Below are positions 21,101-33,100 of a DNA stretch of 64,000 bases, in pieces. Source of the stretch: Okapia johnstoni. Lineage: Eukaryota; Chordata; Mammalia; Artiodactyla; Giraffidae. Below the pieces are notes generated by a model, which did no database searches, was not told the DNA's origin, and was given only the letters and a program-made list of their open reading frames with translations. The stretch covers positions 9,259,501 through 9,323,500 of the forward strand of contig JAGTYA010000025.1 of assembly GCA_024291935.2 (NCBI GenBank), in the 5' to 3' direction. Numbering within the stretch: position 1 is the stretch's first letter; every line of letters begins with the position of its first letter. The position numbers and the translations under genes were made by a program.

Positions 21101-24100
21101 ATCTCCAGTCTCGCCATACTGTTACAGAACTCCTGGAGCTTCCAGATGTGCTCCATGACTTGCTTAATCCGGTCTCCAGAAAGTTTATCTAGAAATCAAC
21201 ACACACATCCTCTAAGAAAGGCTAGTAAGAACAGTAAAGGAGCTAGTTTCCTGGAGGGGACACAGAATGGAAAAAATGAGAGAATTTCACTTTTAAATGA
21301 AAAACCAGTTGTCTCAAGAGCCATTTTCCAGCTATAGGTGAAGTGAGGATAGGCACCCAAACTCTGTTATGTCATCACCACAGCAATTCTCCCTGGGCCG
21401 CACCTGTGGCCCGCAGGTGCTGAGGGCCACACGCCAGGTCCTATCAAGGTCAGTTCTTTCTAAGTCTCAGCAGGCATTGAATAAACATTTGCCAACCTGA
21501 ACACCTTGGCATTTTTTAGTTGCTACAACAGTTTTATCTATTGTCTGATTTAGTCTCCATGATAGTTATCTTGCTTAAGGTAGTGTTATTATGTCCAGTT
21601 AGAAATAAAACTAAAGCTCATTTGTGAACAAACCTAAAAGTCAATAAAATATTACAGGTTATAAAAGGTACCTTCCTTCCAAAGGAAGTAACTAGAAAAA
21701 CGAAGGTGTGACTAGATGACTCACACACAGAGGTCTCCAACACTGGGACGCCCAGTTAGAAGAGCAGCAGACTGCAGCTCAGCTACACGTGTGATGCGTA
21801 GGGTCAGTCTAGACCCTGGGCAGCGTGGGCACCCGACAGTCTTCGGGGTGCTGTGGGCACACAGCACGCAGAGACCACACAGGCTACTTCCCAGCCCTGA
21901 CACAGCCGGGACCTGAGCATGTGATGCCAGGCATGGCCCCAACCTCACAGTGAGAGTCACGCATTCACCCACGCCCTGCACCAGGGGGCCGCGGACCCGG
22001 GCCCTGTGCCCCAGTGCCCAGCCCTTCCAACTCGCTGCTTCACCCAGGGCAAGGCAGGGACCTCACTGGGACCTGGTCTCCCACATGCACCCCTGAGGAA
22101 CAGTTTCTAATCCACAGGGTCATGAGGATTTGTGAGCTGCATGAAAGGGTAACCTGTCAATGAAGATGAAGACAGAACCGGTGACTATTCTGAAAACAGT
22201 ACCGAATGTCTGCGTCAGAACTCAGCACTTTTCCCCTTTCATCTTCGTTCCATGCAAAGGTGGCAGTTGGGTAGGAATTTAAACATTAAAACCAGTGGTG
22301 ACGTGAACGGCCCTCAGCCCGAGGCGGCGCTGGGACAGGCTGGCCGAGGTGGCTCCGGCCCTACCTTCCTGGATGCTGTTCTGCAGGTGGTTGACGATGG
22401 CGGCCAGGATGGTGGAGAGGCTCATGACCTGGGCGCACTGGGCCAGGCCGAGGGTGAAGAGCTCGTTCCAGCAGGCCCGCACCAGGCTGGTGTTGCAGTC
22501 CTGCCTGGGGACACAGAGGCGGGCTGGGTGTGCGGCCGCAGCCCCTGCCCCCAGCCCCACACACCCCACACAAGTCCCGTCAGCGTGCATGTGCCAGAGG
22601 CCTCTGGAGGGCTCAGGCCTGCTCTCCACACACGCCGTGTCGCCACGACTGGCTTGACTGAAGTCCCTCTGAGGATAAGACTCCTCTCTCAACAGCCCTG
22701 GGTGGTTCTGCCCCCAGAGGCTGCAGCGACCCAAGGGAGCCTCCAAGGCTGGAGACGCGTAGCCGCCCAGGGAGGGGTGGGGTCTCTACTCAGGACAGCG
22801 CGGGTAAGGCACCCTGAGACACTCTATCATCTCAGAGGCCCCCAAACAGGGGACCCCGACCCTGTTTCAAGACCTCAGAACAACTGCCTTCCGTTCCACT
22901 CCGTCCCTGCTCCCGGCACCACGCCCGAGGCACACGGAGGAGGCACAGTCAAGGTTGGGGGAGAGTCACAGCCCTGGCAGCCAAGGTCGCCTCCTCGCCA
23001 CCAGTCTGCTGACTATTTATTAACAGAGGCACACACTGGGAGGGCCCTCAGACCTCTTCTGGGCCATTCCTGGCGCAGGGGAGGTCCTGCCAAGGACACA
23101 TGGAGGAAGAGCCACTCACCCGAGGGCCTGGAAGGCGGGGATGGACCTGGCCCAGTGCATGGAGAGGAAGAGCAGGCGAGAGGCCGACTCGCAGATGTAG
23201 TGCACGTTGAGGTACTCGGGCATCGGGCTGGGCATCGTGAGCTGCAGGAGAGGGCACACAGCCCGGGGCCTATCAGCACCCAGGCCCACGCAGACCTTCT
23301 CGTGAGGCGGGCCCGCCCAGTGAGCTAGGGTCCGACGGGCCTGGCGTGGGGGGGATGGGGCCCAGCTCATCCACAAGGACACGCTTCCCAGCGCTGCCTC
23401 CCGGCATGGGCACGGATTCTCAGCAGTGCCACTTTGGGCCTCAGGTTCAGGTCTAACTCCAATGGGAGCAAGCTGGCTCCACAGGCCAGCAGGGGCTGGC
23501 AGGAGGCTTCAGGGAACAGCGAGGGAGAGCGGAGCAGAGCCCAGGGGGTGGAGGAGGACGCCCCGCCACCAGGAGCCGGCTGGGCCCCGGGAGCCCCTCT
23601 GTCCCGAAAGGGCTTGAATGCCTCTGCAGCTGGAATCCTGCCAGGGACCTTGCCCTTGGACCCCTGGGCGACTACGGGCAGGGACTCACGTGTTCCTAGG
23701 TGGCTGACCAGATCATTCTAGTGGAGAATACTGGGGAACTGAAGACTCATTCTGCAGACCTCGAGACTGGGGGCTCAGGGAGCCTGGCAGTGTCCTCAAG
23801 AAAGAAGTGAGGCTTGGGAAGTGAGTGCAGAGGGGGACCCTGGGGACCTGACCAGCCTCCAAGCGTATCTGAGAGCTACTTTCTGTGGCCCCAGAGGGCA
23901 GGAGAGCAGGCCCAAGGGTTGGCAACAACGCCGGTTGGAGCCAAGGGCCTGCCTGAGCCGATGCTGGAGCAGCCCGCCTCGGCCTGTCTTAGTGGCAACA
24001 AGTGGCCACGCCAGCTTAAGGGTCAGCGGCAGAGCCAGACGGCCAGGCGAGCAAGAAGGGTGAGAAGGCTTCCGCTACCTGGATGAGCTCACTTCCAGGT

Positions 24101-27100
24101 CTGGTTTTTAACCGAGGCCGGCAGGCGGAAGCCCTCACCTTAAACGTGACGTGAGTGTCTGAGAGGAGGGGGCCCTCGACCTCGATGATGGGCGTGGACT
24201 GGTCTCTGCTGATGACGTGGATGCCCCCGCCTCCGCTGCCGTCCATCCCGTCCGCCAGGCTTGGAGGCGAGGCGCTGTCTGTGGTGTTAAGTGCTTTCGC
24301 TAAGGTATCGAATGCCCTGCGAGCAGAAAGGGAGCAAGCACGTGCTGTAAGTCCACAGCTTCTAGGAGGAGCGCTCTAGCTGAGACATCCTTTAGGGAAA
24401 CAGCACAGCAGAGAAAAGATCATTAACTCTGCCTGAGAGGAGGAGTGGCGGCCCTCACGTGTGTCTCCACAGGGTATCAGACACTAAGCTAGATGTTGTT
24501 TGTTCTCACACGTAATTTCTGTTTTTCAGAACTACTCTCTCCAAGGTGGAATTCCCTCCATCTCAGAGATGTGAAAGCTAACTTTTCCAAGACCACCAGG
24601 AGTTAAGTGGTAGAACTGGAATTCGGCCTAACTCACATTCTGCCCTCTTTCCACTGGATCCAGACTGGCATCTCCTACCAGACCACAAGTGAACCTGAGG
24701 ACCGCTGCACCTGAGTGGCCCCTGCCTGGCCTGGCATGATGGGCAGGAGCAGCAGGTCCAACAGAAGAGGAGCAAACCCACAGCCCGGCTGCAGGGACTG
24801 CACTCTGGCAGGACTGGCATCCAGCCCACTGGTGCCATGTAGCCGTCAGTATCCATCTACCCTGGGGGATCATCTCAGCTCTGGACTCGCTACTTGAGAA
24901 AAACAGGCTGAAACACAAGCGAGAAAGGGACTGCACTGTTGACGTTTAGGTCCAATGAACAGTGACAAGTGCGCTTGGACTTGTAAGCCTCCCCTGAATT
25001 ACTCAGTCTCCTTTATCATCTGGAATGAAGAGTTTTCAGACTATTTTGTATCACGTAATCTAAGCAGGTCCACATCTCCATAGTTAAAACGAAGAAGGCA
25101 GACATGCAGGGGCCCTGTGACAATTCTGCAATCCGTCATTAAATACAGGGTAGGCATCAAAATGCTGCCACCCACCCTCACAAAGCAGTGACTGTGTGTG
25201 TTGGGAGGGGCCTCCACACTCAAGGGTTCATACCGAGTAATCTCACTTGCAGACTGGTCCTCCGGCTGTATTTCTGAAGTGTCACCATTGTTAAGGGATT
25301 CACTGAGGTTGGCGAGGGAAGTGACTACATTTGCCAATGTGCCCAGGGCTCCCTGGCTTGTTTCAGCCTGTTAACCAAAAAACAGTGATATTAAAGATGA
25401 ACACACACATACACACACACACACGACTCTCAGCACAGTGAAGGTATAATTTTGTTTTAAAAGCAGCTTCTATGGAGGTGTGACTACGATGGGCAGTGAG
25501 AGGAAGTGCTCTTGGGTGATGAAACAGTTCTGTATCTTGATTGTGATGGTAGTTACACAAACCTGCACACAAGATACAATGACAGAACAAAGTGACAGGT
25601 AAAATGACATCCAGGTAAGCTGGATGTCACCAAAGTTTAAACCTTTGTGCTTCAAAAGATTATCAATAAAGTAAAAAGACAGCTTCTCTCCTATACACAA
25701 AAGACAACGCACAAAACGGGAGGAACTTTTCGCAAGTTATATATCTGATAATGGTTTAGTAGCCAGAATAGCTAAAGAACTCCTACAGCTCAATAATAGA
25801 AACACAAATAAGCTAGTTAAAAATGCAAATAAAAACCACACTGAGATGTCACATCACACCCAGTAGGATGGTCCCAGTGCTGGCAAGGACGTGGCCAAAA
25901 TGGGAGTCCGCACACTGCGGCGGGAGTCAAGATGGGCAGCTGCTGTGGAAACAGTCCGGCAGTTCTTCAAAAATTTAAAGGTACAGTTGTTACATGACCA
26001 CAGCAAGTCCATTCCTAGGTACATATGTAAGAGAAGCTAAAATATATGTGCACAAAAAAACCTGTACATAGTGTTCACAGCAGCATTATTCCTAAGAGGC
26101 AAAAAGCAGAAACAATGCAACGTTCATCAGCTGCCGAATGGATAAACCACACAAGATACAGCTATTTAATGGCACACTATTTGGCGCTAAGAAGGAATGA
26201 AGAACTGATACAGGCCACAACACGGATGAACCTTGAAAACATTACACTACAAGAAAGTAGCCAGTCACAAAGGCCACGGGTTACACCTTTCCCTTTATAT
26301 GAAAGGTTTGGTACTGAGAAAACCACAGTTACAAAGTACATGAGTGGCTGACAGGGGCTGGGAGTGGGAGAAGGGGCAGTGACTGCTTAGTGGGTTCAGG
26401 CTAGCTTTCTGGGGTGATGAAATGCTCTAGAATTAGTAGGGATGGTTGTAACAATTATGTTAATACACTGAAAATCACGAATTATATGCTCAAAAAGCGT
26501 AAATTTTTCTGGTGTGGGAATATCTTAATTTTTTAAAACAGAAAGCCAAAAAAAAAAAGATAAACAAATCAAGGTACATAAACAAAAACGTCTGCTGTAT
26601 CTTGATTATAAACGTGAAAGACCAGCATCAGTAGAAAAGATCATAAACAGAGAAGCGATTAATAAATTACAGAACAACCACGTAACAGAATGTAGATCTG
26701 TTGATCCCTATCGTATGAATATAGCATGACAGACACACTGCAGGGGAAAGCTGAAGAGTGAAAAAGAAGATCCCCACACCTGGACCCTGTCGTGCGCTGC
26801 CCTTGGTCCTGAGCTACTGCTCTGCAGGACGGAGCCCCGCGGAGAGAGGGGGCGAAGGGAACGTGGCTCTCGGTGGTATCTTCGAGATACCGTGACTTTT
26901 ATTCAAGGTAAGTGATTTTGAATGTATAATATTTCATAGTGAAGAGTTTCACAATCAGCTTCTGAGAACAGCTGCCTTTAGGGGCCCTGTGTATGCTCCA
27001 TCACCCCGACAAGCCCCTGGGGTGGGTCCTGTCATCCCACCGTGCTGAAGGAAGGGCGCCGCAGGCCCGCCTGTGTCCTCACTACACTTCACTCCCTACT

Positions 27101-30100
27101 GCAGAGACTCTGTTTGTGCTCCTTCTCAACACCAACTCCGAGCAGTCAGCGGGTACAGAGTGGGTACTGCATGCTTCATGAAACTCACCTCCTCGAGGTT
27201 CCCATCACCCCTGCCTGGTGGGCGCTGGGGCGGGGGCGGGGGGCCCAGGGCGGCCAGTTCTGCACGGGCCTCTGTGCGGGTGGCACGCGGGACGGGGTGC
27301 ACAGTCCTGGGCCATCAGGAGTTCAGGGCGCTCCAGCCCTACTGACTGGCTCCTGGCGTGCCCATCCCTCTCCCCAGGCATTAGTCAGGTTCCGCCCGCC
27401 TGCCGGACCAAGGCCACGCGCCTGGGGTGACGGCTCAGCAACACCCGGGGCCACAAGGCTGAACGCCCTGCGGGAGACGGCCGGGGGCACGGCAGCGGTC
27501 CACAGTGGCCCTCAGCTCTCGGGTTCCCCTTCCCCTGGCCACACCGCATGTGCACGAGCAGACGGGGGCCCAGCTCCGGCTGAGGGTGACAGCGAGGCCA
27601 GCACTGTCCCCGGGTCGCTCCTTCCAGAGTGGGGACCTCGGGCTCAGTGCAGCTGCTGCCCCCCGTCACGTGGGCCACGTCAGGGACCACCAGTCAGAGG
27701 GACCACCAGTCAGAGACGCAGTGGGCTCCCCTGCCTGGAGAAAGGCCCTCTCCACAGTTACCTCCATGGGAGGCAGCCAGCTGTCTGTCCCGGGGTGACA
27801 AACTGTCTGCAAATTGGGTTCCCTGTAGCAGCCTCACCTTGCCCACGTTAGAGCTGTCAGAACCCTGGTGGGACTTCTTCCTGCGCTCATCTCCTACTAA
27901 GGAACTAGGGGCTCCTGCCAAAGCCCACCTTAGGAGAGGCGGCTCTTCCTCAGCCCGCCGGCAGTCTGCCAGAGGGCATTACCGGGGGAGAAACCTTAGA
28001 AGCAAAGCGAACCACAGAACCTTCTCCAGATCGAACTCTAGCTCCTGCCGTGTTGTGACCGTGACCAGCCCGTCCTGCCTGGGTGGCCCCTCACAGCGCG
28101 GCTGTACCAAGGAAACGGAGGTGAGAAGCGCCCGCGCGGAAGCAGAAGGGCGGGGAAGGGCAGAGCGGGACCTCACCTTGCAGTCCGCGGCCAGGAGAAC
28201 AGTCCCGTCCTCGCGTATCAAAGGCTGCTGGATGTTCACAAGCATCCCTGGATCAAGAAGACCTGTTTGTCTAGTTAAGACATAAAGAAACCCAGAGTAG
28301 CTTCCAACGTTTAGTGCAGAGTTCACGCTGCATCGACCCTGCGTTCCTGTGGGGCCGGGCCGGAGGACGCGCTCACCCGCTCGGCTGCCCACCGAGCCGC
28401 CACCCCTGCTCTGCAAGGAGATGCGCTTGGGGCCGGGTCTGCCCGAGACAGGACGACGTGGGCGCACGTCCCCAGCTCTACCAACGATGCCACCTGATCT
28501 CGGAGCACCACCAGGGCATTTCCAACTCTGGGGCTCGCCACAGTATGAAACAGGGCTTCCTGTTTCTGCTTCTTTAAAGTTAGCTTTGAGAGATCACATT
28601 AAAAAGAGCGTATAAACTGACCTGTGGTGCCGTCCAGACCACACCTGGGTCTTCGGCCTTTTATCTACTGCAAGAGCCCCGATCCTGACTCACAGAACAA
28701 CTGTTTTCCTACATGAATGACGCCTGAACTACAGCACATAATCTGAGCCCCCGAGACAGGGCAGTTCTGACCCCATCCTAACCCCCCTCCTGAATCCACC
28801 CTCCATGGGCCTGTCCAGAGCCGGGACCGCAGCAGCTCCAGCAAGGTGGGCTGAGGCCTGCAGGCGGGGCCCGTTAGCCCCCTCCGAGGGGCCCTTGTGT
28901 CTCCCGCGTCAGCTCCAGGGTCCCCCCGGCTGCCCGTGTTCACAGGCACTGACCTCGCTCCGTCCTTCTCGGCCACGAACGTCGGCGTGGCTATCAGAGG
29001 GCTCCGCAGGTCCTTCCGGATGTAGATCTTCTCAGTGGACGCAGCGCAATTGCTGGGTTTCTCCCGCTGCACGTCAAAGGGTTTCCGTTCACTCTGCACA
29101 GCTTAAATGACAAGAGGAACACCCGCGTTGAGAGGAAAGATCCACATCAATGAAAGCCACTCCCTCTGGGGGGAGGTGGGGCTCCCCTCAACCCAGCCCG
29201 CTGCCGTGGGGATGATAAGCTCGGTGGCAGACACGCCTGGCCCAACTTCCACTAGGGACTATGGCTGCTCACAGGACTCTCTCCCAGGGGAGATGCACCC
29301 CCTCAAGCAGGCCCGACAGAGCTGCCCATGCCGCCCGGGGCGGAGGCTGCACCGTAACGCCGGGCTCCAGCCGGGACAGCTTCCGCCCCCTGCAGGCGGG
29401 GGTCACCCCAGCAGCCTCTCCCTTGGGCGTCTGGCAGGAGTGCAAGAACACGCGCCAGAAACCATCAGAGAGGACAGACCTCCACGGGGAAAGAGAAGGG
29501 GAGCCGGACGCGGCCAGACGGGGGCGCTCCTTCACAGGCGGGGCCCGCGGGGCAGAGGCCACGTGCCGCGCCCCCAGCCTCCCAGCTCCCAGGGCAGGGC
29601 CGCGGCTGCCGTTCTCTTGGCTTCACCCCAATGCCTGCGTCTGCTCCCCCCACACACACGCTGACTCCCGCTCGTCGGGACGAGGTTTTCCCTGTGGAAA
29701 CTGACCCCGCCCAGCGGCGGCGTCACCGCACCACCGAGCTGACCCAGAGGGTGAACCGGAACGAAGCCCCAGCAGACACGGTCTTCTTAGCGTATTTTAA
29801 GGCCACGCACTGAGACCTCACGTTCTCCCTCCTTGTTAGCGCTTGTTGGTGTGAGCCCTGTTACTCACACTCCATCTTCATGCCCATCTCCAAGCATTTC
29901 TTCAGCCGGCAAAACTGGCAGCGGTTCCGGTGGTGTTTGTTGATGATGCAGTCTTGGCTGCTCCGGCAGCTGTAGGTCAGGTTTTTCCTCACGCTCCTTT
30001 TGAAGAAACCTTTGCAGCCTTCACAGCTGACAGCCCCATAGTGGCGGCCTGAAAGAGGAAGGAAAGTCCGTGGGCCTGGCGTGTGGGCTCCCACACTGGC

Positions 30101-33100
30101 AGCCACAGGCCAACCACAAGCCCAAGCGCTATGCCGGGCCCCCAGGCCGACACATTCTCCTCCCATCTTCAGAGGAGCCTGTGAGGACACGACGGAGGCC
30201 GCAAGCTCGGACATGCTACGTGGCGCTGGCAGATGGCGTGACCGAGCTGGTGCGTGTCAGGGACCATGGAGAGGGCTGGGCGGGCGGCCCAGCTGGGAAC
30301 CCCTCAGCTCCCCTGTCCTGCCGGGAGCTGCATGGAGCTCACAGCAGCCCGTGCTTTCTCAGCCCCTGGGGTCTCAGTCCACATTCACTCCCTCTGAGTC
30401 CCATCCTGGCTGCAGACGGACCTGGGGGCGTGACCGCGAGGCCAGGCCCGAGGAAGGGCACCATGCCTGCGGCTCAGGTGGGTTCCCAGTCCTCGAGATA
30501 CACGTACCGAACACAGTTCCTGGTTCTAAGCTTGTTTACTCTGGGGTCTCTAAATTCTAGCTCCCTTCCACGTTCAAGACTCCCATCAGTTTATCTTTCC
30601 TCACAATCCCAGCGGGGACTGACTCGAGCATGCTCTCCTGTAACCCAGGGTCACAACTACACTGCAGGGTCAGAGTTCACGGGGTCATTGTAGACAGCAG
30701 CAGCAGAGCAACCACCGCCCTGAGCTCGGACGTGCAGGGCCGTTCTCCAGCTGTGCCCCTGGGGGCCTCCGCTGTGGGCCTCTCAGAACAGTGGTGCTGA
30801 AGTGACTCTGCACACATCATTCTTCCTTCCTGGCAGTGGACTTCCTTGGGCTCTCGAGGCCGCAGAGTGACCTCTCATATCTGGAGACAAAGGCACTGCA
30901 AGCCTGTGATGAGCTTTAAGCCCAGAAGGGGGGAGCTGAGCAGATTCTGTGGCCTCTGGTATGTTCAAGCTTCATTCATTTGCTCAAATCTTTACAGTGT
31001 CTCTCCTTGTTGAGCAGGAAGATGGGGATACAGAGACGCAGGGGTCAGACAGGCTTGTCAGGAAGCAACTAGAAAAAAACACATCCAGTGCCCAGAGGTC
31101 TGAACACAAGGGCAATGAGGACAAAGGCTGCACGGAGGAGACTCAGAGAAGGGAGAGCACTGCAGCAGGAGTGGAGGGGACCGGACCTTCCTTCCTGACC
31201 TGGGCTTGTCTTCCTCTTAAGAGGCTTGGCTCTCCTTTTTTTTTTTCAAACTGGGACCACAAAGTACCCAAAGCTGCTATGAATGCAGTGACCACAGAGC
31301 ACAGGTCAGTGTCCCCAGCATCATTACCCCCGACGGCTCCCGCCGGGGCCAGGCCTCTCCTGAGGTCCCCTGGTCCCCTCCCAACCGTGGAGGCCCAGGA
31401 GTGCGTCCCCAGAGACATGGGGGTGGTGCATGTTATGCTCCCCAGGCCGGGCCACCAGCTGGAGCACCATTCTCTTTATCTGACAGCACATGCTCAGCCA
31501 CTGAGGTCACGAATGTGACTCCAGGCGTAAGGGCATGTTCCCTCCTGCTTGTCACCCTGGGTTACAGTGAGGGCATGAGAGAGGGAGCTGCAGTGAGGAC
31601 CAGGAGGACGGACAGCAGACACATCCCATGAAACAGCAAAGCACTGGGCAAATGGTAACTACACTCATGACTGATTCCTTTTTCTTTGGCCAAGGTATGT
31701 GGCATCTTAGTTCTCTAACCAGAGATCAAACCCAGTGAAGCACAGTTTTAATCACTGGACCATAAGGGAAGTCTTGATTACCTTCTTACTAGTACAAAAA
31801 TAATCAACATTCAACCATGATTTACAAATCACAGACCCAGTTTCTTGACTTTTCCTTTTGATCCCTATAATCTGACAACCTGATCTGTGCTTATGGACAT
31901 CACCTTCCCAATAAAGAAAAGTACAGTCACATTTGACCACCCTCCCCGCCCTGGGTCTGGTCCACAATGCTGGCCCGCGAGGGGCACCCAGCATGGCCGC
32001 TGCTCACTCACCCGAGGCTTTGTCACCGCACACCACACAGTACTCTACCACCTGGGGCCGCTGGGCGTCGGTCTTCCCCAGCAAACGCTCCACAGAAGCA
32101 GAGTCCGTGACGATCTAAGGATAAACAGGAAATAAGATGATGAACACACAGAAGAATTGTACAGAAAAGATCTTCACGACCCAGACAACCACGATGGTGT
32201 GATCACTCACCTAGAGCCAGACATCCTGGAATGTGAAGTCAAGTGGGCCTTAGAAGCATCACTACGAACAAAGCTAGTGGAGGTGATGGAATTCCAGTTG
32301 AGCTATTTCAAGTCCTAAAAGATGATGCTGTGAAAGTGCTGCATTCAGTATGCCAGCAAATATGGAAAACTCAGCAGTGGCCACAGGACTGGAAAAGGTC
32401 AGTTTTCATTCCAATCCCAAAGAAGGCAATGCCAAAGAATGCTCAAACTACCGCACAATTGCACTCATCTCACACGCTAGTAAAGGAATGCTCAAAATTC
32501 TCCAAGCCAGGCTTCAGCAATATGTGAACTGTGAACTTCCAGATGTTCAAGCTGGTTTTAGAAAAGGCAGAAGAACCAGAGATCAAATTGCCAACATCCG
32601 CTGGATCACTGAACAAGCAAGAGAGTTCCAGAAAAACATCTATTTCTGCTTTATTGACCATGCCAAAGTCTTTGACTGTGTGGATCACAACAAACTGTGG
32701 AAAATTCTTAAAGAGATCCTAATACCAGACCACTGGACCTGCCTCCTGAGAAATCTGTATGCAGGTCAAGAGCAACAATTTAAACTGGATATGTAACAAT
32801 AGGCTGGTTCCAACTCAGGAAAAGAGTACGTCAAGGCTGTATATTGTCACCCTACTTATTTAACTTATATGCAGAGTACATCATATGAAATGCCAGGCTG
32901 GGTGAAGCACAGCTGGAATCAAGACTTCTGGGAGAAATATCAATAACCTCAGATATGCAGATGACACCACTCTATGGCAGAAACCGAAAAAGAGAGCCTC
33001 TTGATGAAAGTGAAAAAGGAGAGTGAAAAAGTTGGTTTAAAACTCAACATTCAGAAAACTAAGATCATGGCATATGGTCCCATCACTCCATGGCAAACAG

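Larger units (their letters stand above)
18187..24138 (-). other. NR2C2 introns between LBD exons (excluding listed exons)
   Basis: Introns 18187-19594, 19701-21050, 21189-22364, 22505-23119 and 23242-24138. Apart from a CHR SINE at 20,555-20,665 and a possible decayed MIR near 19,350-19,450, I see no element or ORF that I can name. Introns from 22.5 to 24.1 kb are GC-rich. Confidence 0.7.
28271..32011 (-). other. NR2C2 introns around the DNA-binding exons
   Basis: Introns 28271-28953, 29102-29868 and 30049-32011. They are GC-rich in the first two. Only a CHR SINE at 31,680-31,778 was recognised. Confidence 0.65.

Noticed and set aside
22252..23328. 358-codon + strand open frame
   Set aside because: It runs antisense over two well-supported NR2C2 exons in GC-rich DNA, with no recognisable domain; a shadow frame.
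27042..28285. 269- and 218-codon + frames
   Set aside because: They lie in a CpG-rich NR2C2 intron and cross an exon antisense; no known family.
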